From JANXLS01 sp038227045 (GTDB lineage: Bacteria > Planctomycetota > SZUA-567 > H5-PLA8), in NCBI GenBank assembly GCA_038227045.1, contig JBBRQD010000157.1, positions 1 to 11,466 on the forward strand: 11,466 bases of DNA, in the 5' to 3' direction. The notes beneath the pieces are model-generated. The model was not told where the DNA came from. It saw nothing but the letters and a program-made list of their open reading frames with translations, and did not search any database. Made by a program: the position numbers and the translations under genes. Positions 6,701-11,466 of the stretch are shown in pieces. The first letter of the stretch is position 1; each line of letters starts with the position of its first letter.

Positions 6701-7820
6701 CGACGTGTGGTTTTCTAAAAAGGGCAATGGCGCGCAAATGCAGGTGCTCGCGCGCGAGATGGCCAAAACCGCCGGGCTAAACGCTCACAGCGCGCTGCTC
6801 AACGCCAGCTATCTGCCCGGGCGCGTCTGGCATTCCAAGACCGCGAAGAAAATGTGGGAGCCGACGCAGTTGGCCTCGTTCGGTTCGGGCGGATCGATGC
6901 TGGTGCTGGAGCCGACCTGGGGCAACGAACGCTGGGCGCAGTTCCCGGCCGGGGGACAGCGTCCGCAGTTTTATTCGCCGTTCGACGCGAACGCGTTTCA
7001 GCAGGGCGCGCTGGCGCTGATCGCCGATGACGACGGCGTGCGGGTCAAGCGCGTGTTCGGCGACCGCAACGGCCTGACGCAGTTCAAGCAGACGGTCAAG
7101 GTTTCACTCGATGCGAAGGGTTCGGCCTCAACGGCGAACTATTTGCAGCTCTACGGATTGCAGGCTGGCGCGTTCCGCGAAGCAATGAGCGATCCGCGCC
7201 AGAAGGAGCAGGTTCGCGAAACGCTGGTGCGGCGCATGTGGCCCAAACAAAAGCTGACGACCTTCCAGGCGGTGAACGAGGCCGATACGGAAAAGCCGCT
7301 GGGATTCAATTTCGTCGGCCAGATCGACGGCCTGGCCGAACAGGCCGACGGCGCGTTTTATCTGACGGCGATCCCGGATCCGCCAAGGCTGCTGCAACTG
7401 CGCGGGCAGTCGGCGCGTGACAGCGACGCGGTGATTTACGACGATCTGTCGTTTTCGGAATTCGACCGGGCCGTCGAGTATGTTGCGCCCGAAGGCTTCG
7501 CATGGAGCGAAGTGCCCGACGACATTTTCATCTGCACGGAATTTGGATTTTACGCGGCGGACTTCAATGTCGATGGCCGGTCCCTGAAATGCACGCGCTC
7601 GTATCTGGTGCCCGCTCAGCGTATCACGCCGGAGAAATATCCGGAGTTGCTGCGGTTCTTAAAACAGATTGCCGAACACGCCAGCCAGCGGGTCGCCTAT
7701 GCTCCTTATAATGCGAAATCGTTTGGCGGGCGGGTTAAGGAAGTGGTGTCGCATGGGTATGCGTCGTCGGGGGATGAAAAGACGGTGCAAGGGTTGAAGG
7801 TAAAGGTTCAGTGGCCGTGA
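3768..7820 (+). CDS. Large exported TPR / DUF3857 protein with degenerate transglutaminase-like domain
   Basis: This 1350-aa protein has an N-terminal signal sequence (MSARRFLNLSFFLAISFAALS), so it probably acts in the periplasm or at the outer envelope. TPR-like helices are visible at about 44-75 (AAAESGFKKALDTNPADIDAL) and 477-543 (FELTKKCVEAHPDSAFALADL and AERCFEKAAALD), with a further stretch at 646-688. From about 693 (WWTDYDVNVSDID) comes a DUF3857-like beta region, then a transglutaminase-like helix region (about 954-1004). The position where that fold has its catalytic Cys reads KKGNGAQ (G988), so enzyme activity is unlikely. The C-terminal third is beta-rich. I chose ATG 3768 over the in-frame ATG at 3741 because GGAG (3757-3760) precedes it by 7 nt and the signal peptide then starts properly; 3741 has no SD. 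In known genomes such proteins are common but functionally uncharacterised. The gene stands alone, with repeat copy B starting 32 nt after its stop. Confidence 0.88.
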   Translation: MSARRFLNLSFFLAISFAALSEDAAPKHPIALPAGPSRAAWEAFVKNDFAAAESGFKKALDTNPADIDALEGLRWTYVSLTHYREAQQINLRMLDAGKSNALGNLFAQRCTDALGFVESRAEVLAAFEKIAPAAAPAVAAYLRDEMAYLHSQAGRYEEARRAIDGNGYVGHWIFAAGPFGEKDKSNTIERRFAPERPIVSLDFKDENGKPVKVVRDPVNLDRDLDLDSIFQDAGGTGVFYVMTNLQSDAERDVILIVAADPPNRMFLRGMPIASEPDEERFRRNGGQLYRVRLAKGSNPLLLKLGGLKPLIVRVCGEDYGPVAGVKAEGLSEKALAEHEASTARGILFSEKVVGSTAANLLQRTAKDDDSKEAKGQGSAADSKRRMRMLAERGELTLPEAVWFEMVLQRENDPIAREALSRRMAGTFPDSAGVLDIAASVLGAAGASQGNNEARETEEARRLREHALKLVPSSQQHMVALADFFRVHELNDQAFELTKKCVEAHPDSAFALADLGREYVRKKFFVEAERCFEKAAALDNAQLRQLAEFHDVFGIRAKGRELREKMRKLGMLNVDERFIEALAREDHAEAERLLDLQKKWQPERADEIEERRAQIFVNKGDLQTAYALRTTLYAAQYGRTGKHAPPAALLDLAVRLGKLDEAKTLLTAYLAKHPNDFETRRRLRDLSGSDEKHWWTDYDVNVSDIDTSRFDNAHYASANHAWIVDFMVTKITPGLSRESYVHIAQKVLNLQGIGELSEVLVRAQREDIVYIRTLNPDGSAYMPQNVHNFNLSQTASLYKVGPGSILEHAYLEHLDADEDEPRFSMGFNFNALDAPRAVSRWVVMIPDEVKDKLEITRIRPELLDEKILPGPKGFTTYQWTNKRVEGIKAERLMPREPDQEVIPLVQIQTRDNPVRANGFMLRHPRETIPEEAKAKAREVAIAAKALPAAKGQAEVAAFDAIVLWVRSNIEAGTDSRTLDDVWFSKKGNGAQMQVLAREMAKTAGLNAHSALLNASYLPGRVWHSKTAKKMWEPTQLASFGSGGSMLVLEPTWGNERWAQFPAGGQRPQFYSPFDANAFQQGALALIADDDGVRVKRVFGDRNGLTQFKQTVKVSLDAKGSASTANYLQLYGLQAGAFREAMSDPRQKEQVRETLVRRMWPKQKLTTFQAVNEADTEKPLGFNFVGQIDGLAEQADGAFYLTAIPDPPRLLQLRGQSARDSDAVIYDDLSFSEFDRAVEYVAPEGFAWSEVPDDIFICTEFGFYAADFNVDGRSLKCTRSYLVPAQRITPEKYPELLRFLKQIAEHASQRVAYAPYNAKSFGGRVKEVVSHGYASSGDEKTVQGLKVKVQWP

Positions 7821-7852
7821 GGCAAGCCGCGCAACTTTCTGAATTCAACCTC

Positions 7853-8019
7853 TTATTGACTCGCGCATTTCTAAAGCATCATTCTCGCTTGCGGCGGGCG
7901 GCGTTGAACTTCGTTGGTCTCGCACGGCGTATCTTCCCAATACGCCTTTGCTCGACCGCCTCGTTCAACTTGCGCGGCGCGGCGCGATAATGACGCTTTA
8001 GAAACGCGCGGGTCAATAA
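7853..8019 (+). repeat. Palindromic MITE-like repeat, copy B (complete, 167 bp)
   Basis: This is the only complete copy. Its termini are inverted repeats: the first 36 bases (TTATTGACTCGCGCATTTCT onward) match the reverse complement of the last 36 (ending GGTCAATAA) at 32 of 36 positions. Further in, GTTGAAC pairs with GTTCAAC, and GGCGTAT with ATACGCC around CTTCCCA, so the whole element can form one long hairpin. Copies A and C share it in the same orientation with few differences. A TA flanks the inner TTGAC...GTCAA on both sides, which would fit insertion at TA, but the outer T and A are also conserved, so the true ends are uncertain. No transposase is in the window. Confidence 0.88.
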
Positions 8020-8021
8020 TT

Positions 8022-8099
8022 AAACGCAGATGAACGCAGATGGACGCAAATAAATGAATATGAATTGTGTATAGGAATTATCTGCGTTCATCCGCGTTT
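8022..8099. repeat. ACGCAGAT-type inverted repeat
   Basis: The arm 8022-8041 (AAACGCAGATGAACGCAGAT) matches the reverse complement of 8080-8099 at 19 of 20 positions, with a 38-base AT-rich centre. It starts 2 bases after the end of palindromic copy B. Together these two repeats fill nearly the whole gene-free stretch 7821-8138; the remaining 8100-8138 holds only a short possible hairpin (CCGAAG 8128-8133 with CTTCGG 8142-8147) overlapping the stop codon of the next gene. Confidence 0.8.
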
Positions 8100-8138
8100 C
8101 ATTAAAACACTGTTTAGAGGACAGATGCCGAAGGAACA

Positions 8139-9332
8139 TTACTTCGGTTCCTGCAGATCCGGCAGTTTGCCCGATTCTTTGGGTTCCTGCCAATCGGGGC
8201 GGAGCGATAGCAATTCGATGAACGCGAGCCACTGTTCCTTCGTTTCGTAATGCTCGCCGGTCAGCACTTCCAATGTTTTCATCGCAATCTTGCGAATTTC
8301 GTTATCGTCGTTTTCCAATTGTTCGGCCAGAAAACGCGCGCCGTGGGTGCTCTTGAAATAGGCGAGCACGTCGATGATTTTCTTGCGTCCCGGGCGGAAG
8401 CGGTCGAACGCTTTCGTTATATAAAGGGGGGCGCGGCGTTCGCCGATGAGCGCGCAGGCGCGTGCGCAGACTTCGCGCAGGTTCTCATCCTTGTCGTCCA
8501 GGATGCCCAAGAGAAGCGCGTCGGGCGCGCCGAAGGATTTCGCGCGCATTTCTCCCAGCGAGAACGCGGCGCAGACTCTGTCGTCGGCTTCGCGCGATGT
8601 TTTGAGCACCTGCACGAGCGGCTCAATGGCCGGTCCGTAGCGCATGTAACCGAGCGCCAGCGCGACGCCGTCATTTTTCTTGTCGCGGCGGTTGAGCATC
8701 GTGATGAGCAATTCGCCGGTGTCGGCTGCCTTGAGCACCGCCACTGTTTTTGCGGCTTGAGCACGGACTGGTTTGGACGGATCGTCCAGCAGCATGACGC
8801 ATTCTTTCAGCATCTCGGCGGTCTTGTCGCCGATACTGGCCAGAGCGATCAGGACGCCGACACGTTTGCGTTCGCTTTCCTGCGAGAGATTGTCGCGCAA
8901 GAACGGCACCACCGTCGTGCCGGCCCGGACGAGTTTGTGCAACAGTTCGACGTATTGTTGAGGGTTCTGATTTTCGTCGTCGTTGTCCGCCGAGGTCAGG
9001 AACAGGTTGACGAGATTCTTCAGGTCTTTGAGTCCCTGCGCGGCCAGATCGTTGATCTTTGTTTGAATCACGTCGGTATCCACCGGCGTCCAACTCGCAA
9101 GATTGCAGGCTTTTTGGATGGCAATCGTGTCTTTAAAACCAGAGACGAAATGGCAGTCCTTTGTGTCGCTCTGAATTTTGGCCAGAATGACCTTCAAACT
9201 CACGCCTTCCTTGATCATCTCCAGGAGCTTCTCGTTATCGAGAATCTCCCCGGCGCGGGCCATGCGGGCAAACAGGCAGGCCATGACGAGGGTTGAGGTT
9301 GCAACGAATGCGAAAAGGCGTGACGCGTTCAT
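8139..9332 (-). CDS. Exported HEAT-repeat protein
   Basis: This 397-aa protein is unlikely to be an enzyme. Its N-terminus (NASRLFAFVATSTLVMACLF) is a signal peptide, with likely cleavage after ARA (about residue 27). VMAC could be a poor lipobox, but type I cleavage looks better. Residues about 29-60 (ILDNEKLLEMIKEGVSLKVI) resemble the short helical 'LTNEDVIKLVKAGL' module found at the start of many secreted proteins. From about 125 to 355 come pairs of helices typical of HEAT repeats (for example VRAQAAKTVAVLKAADTGEL, VCAAFSLGEMRAKSFGAPDA, IRKIAMKTLEVLTGE), a scaffold for protein binding. The second of two adjacent ATGs (9332) is chosen because GGAG lies 6 nt upstream of it; the first (9335) would be only 3 nt away. 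The C-terminus carries a small internal duplication (WQEPK... LQEPK). The gene is divergent from the GcvH-like gene. Confidence 0.87.
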   Translation of the reverse strand: MNASRLFAFVATSTLVMACLFARMARAGEILDNEKLLEMIKEGVSLKVILAKIQSDTKDCHFVSGFKDTIAIQKACNLASWTPVDTDVIQTKINDLAAQGLKDLKNLVNLFLTSADNDDENQNPQQYVELLHKLVRAGTTVVPFLRDNLSQESERKRVGVLIALASIGDKTAEMLKECVMLLDDPSKPVRAQAAKTVAVLKAADTGELLITMLNRRDKKNDGVALALGYMRYGPAIEPLVQVLKTSREADDRVCAAFSLGEMRAKSFGAPDALLLGILDDKDENLREVCARACALIGERRAPLYITKAFDRFRPGRKKIIDVLAYFKSTHGARFLAEQLENDDNEIRKIAMKTLEVLTGEHYETKEQWLAFIELLSLRPDWQEPKESGKLPDLQEPK

Positions 9333-9423
9333 CATGTACTCCAGTGAAACGAGACTAACCGACTTCGAAAGAGCGTGTAGTGTCGGCTATTTTTGCACGA
9401 AAATCAACAGAAATGTGGGAGTT

Positions 9424-9522
9424 AGGGGTTAGGATTCAGGGGTTAGGGTTTAGGGAACGGCAGAAAACAATACGACACAATGCCTTTTTTCCCTAGTCAC
9501 TAACCCCTGAATCCTAACCCCT
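9424..9522. repeat. TTAGGG-like long hairpin repeat
   Basis: The 23-base arm 9424-9446 (AGGGGTTAGGATTCAGGGGT, then TAG) is a perfect reverse complement of 9500-9522. A second stem, TAGGGAA 9451-9457 with TTCCCTA 9489-9495, continues after a 4x4 internal loop, leaving a 31-base loop. Each arm is made of short (A)GGGGTTAG units. It lies in the divergent gap between the HEAT-repeat gene and the GcvH-like gene, ending 7 nt before the likely ribosome-binding site of the latter. It is a dispersed-repeat type rather than a telomere, since the units are few and mirrored. Confidence 0.85.
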
Positions 9523-9541
9523 CTTTTCGAGGCTACGCATC

Positions 9542-9997
9542 GTGTCCGATTTGGAACCGTTGATTTTCGAGATGGGTCTGTACAAGGCGGTTATTCCCGC
9601 CGATCTGCTTTATTCGGAAATCCATTTCTGGTTTCGGATTGGCGACAACAACCGGACGCAAGTCGGTCTCACGTCATACGCGGGACGGCTGCTGACCGAT
9701 CTCTTTCGCCTTGATTGGGCCGTGAAATCCGGCGATGCGATTCAATCCGAACAGGTGCTCGGAGAAGTTGAAAGCACCAAGGCCGTATCCGAATTGTATG
9801 CGCCGATGAGCGGTGCGCTGCTGGCGATCAATCAGGCTGCGGTGGACGATCCGTCGATGCTGGGCGTCGATCCTTATTCCACGTGGCTCTTTGAATTTGA
9901 AGGCCGCCCGGGCGTTGCCATGTCGGCGCAGGAGTACGTTGCCTTTCTTGCGAGCGGATGGGAAGAAACGGTCAAGCTCTTGAAGGGGCAGGTGTAG
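9542..9997 (+). CDS. GcvH-like lipoyl-carrier protein
   Basis: This 151-aa cytoplasmic protein of the glycine cleavage H-protein family carries a lipoyl group on a lysine and shuttles a substrate between enzymes. The lipoylation motif is clear: GEVESTKAVSELYAPMSG with K80, preceded by IHFWFRIG (27-34) and VGLTSYAGRLL (41-51), which match the HEW and VGITxYA positions of true H proteins. The body after it (SMLGVDPYSTWLFEFE) also fits. The start is GTG 9542, with GAGG (9529-9532) 9 nt upstream; ATG 9572 would cut off ten residues. No gcvT or gcvP is near. Instead a tandem DGC-domain gene follows after 45 nt on the same strand, so this is probably a dedicated H-like carrier for another pathway rather than the housekeeping GcvH. 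That is inference. Confidence 0.85.
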   Translation: MSDLEPLIFEMGLYKAVIPADLLYSEIHFWFRIGDNNRTQVGLTSYAGRLLTDLFRLDWAVKSGDAIQSEQVLGEVESTKAVSELYAPMSGALLAINQAAVDDPSMLGVDPYSTWLFEFEGRPGVAMSAQEYVAFLASGWEETVKLLKGQV

Positions 9998-10042
9998 ACA
10001 AAGAAAGGCCATTTATCATTTTCCATTTTTAACGGAAAGACC

Positions 10043-11323
10043 GTGGTCTACGAGATTGAGCGTATAGAAATGAACTTGGGCTCCACACAAAAAGTTGTTC
10101 TCGCGCCGTGCATGGGCGTCGGCAAGATTGTTGCGGCTGTTACGCGGCGGGCTGCCTATTCGATTCATGCGCAGTGCCCTGAGGATGTCGAACTGCTTTC
10201 GATTCCCGCGCTGATGGCCGGCGATGCGCATGAACGCGATCTGATTCAGAATAATCCCACGATCATCATCGATGGCTGCGCGCTGCGTTGCACGGCACAT
10301 ATATTTCGCCAGTTCGGCGTTGATGCCGTGGCGAAAATTGAAGTCAATCAGGTGATGAAGGAAAAAAAGATCGGGCCGGGCAAGACGCGTAAGGAACTTG
10401 AAGAAACCGGCAAGCGGCTGAGCGATTTCACCGCTGAAAAAGTGCTGCTGGCGTTGAATGACGAAGGGCTTGAGGCGCGTTTCGTTTCGCCCGAGGAATT
10501 GCTGCAGCCTCCGCCGGAGGGATTGTGTGGCTGCCCGGATCAACAACGGGTTCAGGTTTCAGGTTCCAGGTTTCAGGTTGCTGAGGTGGATGGGGCGGTC
10601 GTCAATGGACATGAGGTTGCGGTTGGCAAGCATCGCGTGAATTCCGTGACGGTACTGCCGTGCCAGGGCATCAAGCGCACTGGTGGGCGGGTGACTCAGC
10701 GGGCGGCTTACGAAGTGGTCGAAGATCGGTTTCTTGGGAAAAGCCAGGTGCTGTGCATTTCCGCTCTTGCGGCTGGCTGCCAGGAAGATGTGGATATGCT
10801 TGAGAAGTATCCGACTGTGGCGATTAACGGCTGTGCGAAACGTTGTGCGTCGATTTCCGCCGAATACCATGGCATTCCTGCCGTGGCGCATGTCGAACTG
10901 CCCGATGTTGCTCCCGATTTCGATTGTGAAACGCATTGTTATGAACCGGATTTGACTCAAAAGGAACTGGCGATTTCACGCACGCTTGCCGACGCGACTG
11001 CTCAGGTTGTTGAGGGTTTGATCGGATCGGAGATTGACTGGACGCCGCGAAAAATCGACCTGCATGGTCTGGTTCACGAGCCGGCGAAGATTAATGGGTT
11101 GACCGGGTACAAGGACGTGGGGCAGGGCATTTTGGTGAAATTGGCGAAAGAACAGATTGCGCGAATGGAGGCTCTGGCCGCCGCGAAACCGGCCGCGCCG
11201 GCGGCGTTGAAAATCGACGAACAAAAAGCGCAGCATGAAGTTCATGCCGCGACGATGGTTTGCGAAAATCCCGGGTTGAAGACGGTTATGACGGGGCTTT
11301 TTAAGCCGCGGAAGAAGGATTGA
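10043..11323 (+). CDS. Tandem DGC-domain protein, putative zinc-binding
   Basis: The 426-aa protein contains two copies of a cysteine-rich domain resembling the DGC family (named for its Asp-Gly-Cys motif; proposed metal binding, role unknown). Copy 1 (about 16-140) has APCMG (C23), QCPED (C45) and IDGCALRC (C79, C83). Copy 2 (about 200-330) has LPCQG (C207), C238, C246 and INGCAKRC (C264, C268), then CETHC (C295, C299). Between them lies CGC (162-164) and a linker made from a 7-nt DNA repeat (170-179). The C-terminus (about 370-426) is Ala/Lys-rich and probably flexible. The chosen start is GTG 10043 with GGAAAG just upstream; ATG 10070 is a fair alternative (417 aa) because the conserved part begins only at about residue 16. 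It lies 45 nt after the GcvH-like gene, so the two are likely co-transcribed. It could handle a thiol, metal or sulfur species together with the lipoyl carrier; I see no catalytic signature. Confidence 0.8.
   Translation: MVYEIERIEMNLGSTQKVVLAPCMGVGKIVAAVTRRAAYSIHAQCPEDVELLSIPALMAGDAHERDLIQNNPTIIIDGCALRCTAHIFRQFGVDAVAKIEVNQVMKEKKIGPGKTRKELEETGKRLSDFTAEKVLLALNDEGLEARFVSPEELLQPPPEGLCGCPDQQRVQVSGSRFQVAEVDGAVVNGHEVAVGKHRVNSVTVLPCQGIKRTGGRVTQRAAYEVVEDRFLGKSQVLCISALAAGCQEDVDMLEKYPTVAINGCAKRCASISAEYHGIPAVAHVELPDVAPDFDCETHCYEPDLTQKELAISRTLADATAQVVEGLIGSEIDWTPRKIDLHGLVHEPAKINGLTGYKDVGQGILVKLAKEQIARMEALAAAKPAAPAALKIDEQKAQHEVHAATMVCENPGLKTVMTGLFKPRKKD
10551..10578 (+). repeat. Four tandem 7-nt units inside the DGC gene
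   Basis: TTCAGGT occurs at 10551, 10558 and 10572, with the variant TCCAGGT at 10565, all head to tail. Because 7 is not a multiple of 3, the units are read in different frames and yield VQVSGSRFQV (residues 170-179), exactly between the two DGC domains. Similar TTCAGGTTTCAGG strings occur as intergenic repeats in various bacteria, so a repeat may have entered the coding sequence without breaking it. Confidence 0.85.
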
Positions 11324-11324
11324 C

Positions 11325-11466
11325 TTATTGACCCGCGCATTTCTAAAGCATCATTCTCGCTTGCGGCGGGCGGCGTTGAACTTCGTTGGTCTCGCACGGC
11401 GTATCTTCCCAATACGCCTTTGCTCGACCGCCTCGTTCAACTTGACCGGCGCAAGCGATAATGACG
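11325..11466 (+). repeat. Palindromic MITE-like repeat, copy C (3' end cut off)
   Basis: It starts with TTATTGACCCGCGC only one base after the stop codon of the DGC gene and follows copy B base for base to about 11445. Near the end it differs (TTGACCGGCGCAAGCG, where A and B have a longer CGGCGCGGCGCG). The window ends 24 bases short of the expected terminus GGTCAATAA. Given its position it is probably transcribed as the 3' end of the GcvH-like/DGC operon. Confidence 0.87.

Noticed and set aside
8250..9296. Open frame of 348 codons on the plus strand opposite the HEAT-repeat gene
   Set aside because: The opposite strand has the signal peptide, SD and helical repeats. The plus-strand translation shows no motif and is explained by codon bias of the real gene.
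9335..9423. Promoter of the HEAT-repeat gene (TTGATT-like box at 9402-9407 on the minus strand)
   Set aside because: The matching -10 region is poor (GACACT), so support is too weak to list it as a feature.
9424..9522. Telomere-like or CRISPR-like array
   Set aside because: The TTAGGG-like units are few and arranged as a mirrored hairpin, without regular spacers or a cas gene.

Overview
The window looks like a piece of a GC-rich, Gram-negative-type bacterial chromosome with long, repeat-laden intergenic spaces. Secreted or anchored proteins carry N-terminal signal segments, and both GTG and ATG starts are used. The mix of a large TPR/DUF3857 protein, a secreted HEAT-repeat protein, dispersed 'CGCGGAT/ACGCAGAT' inverted repeats and a retron-type reverse transcriptase with an N-terminal helical extension is what I would expect from the Planctomycetes-Verrucomicrobia sphere or a neighbouring candidate phylum. 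No marker gene fixes the taxonomy, so this is only an impression.

Layout. 1-393: copy A of a palindromic dispersed repeat (left end cut by the window edge), directly followed by a second inverted repeat. 394-972 (+): small membrane-anchored coiled-coil protein of unknown function. 976-1062: degenerate inverted repeat between convergent genes. 1087-1938 (-): trpA, tryptophan synthase alpha subunit, without trpB beside it. 2028-2056: candidate promoter. 2063-2231 (+): predicted retron non-coding RNA (msr-msd). 2235-3596 (+): retron-type reverse transcriptase. 3768-7820 (+): 1350-aa exported TPR/DUF3857/degenerate-transglutaminase protein. 7853-8099: palindromic repeat copy B plus an inverted repeat. 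8139-9332 (-): exported HEAT-repeat protein. 9424-9522: TTAGGG-like long hairpin repeat. 9542-9997 (+): GcvH-like lipoyl-carrier protein. 10043-11323 (+): tandem DGC-domain (putative zinc-binding) protein, probably in an operon with the GcvH-like gene. 11325-11466: copy C of the palindromic repeat, cut by the window end.

The most notable system is the retron. A 20-position inverted repeat (a1 2063-2082, a2 2212-2231; 17 Watson-Crick pairs, 2 G-U, 1 mismatch) closes a highly structured segment of about 130 nt. It is followed immediately by an AGC whose G (2083) sits where retrons have the branching guanosine. The reverse transcriptase starts 3 nt after a2. No separate effector gene follows, so this is either an effectorless retron or one whose N-terminal extension has that role.

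The second point of interest is the three-copy, roughly 167-bp palindromic element with about 36-bp terminal inverted repeats (MITE-like). All copies lie in the same orientation, and two of them directly follow gene ends. Because the window begins and ends inside copies of this element, it may be a whole contig broken at repeats. The third is the GcvH-like/tandem-DGC gene pair, in which the linker between the two DGC domains contains four in-frame copies of a 7-nt repeat.
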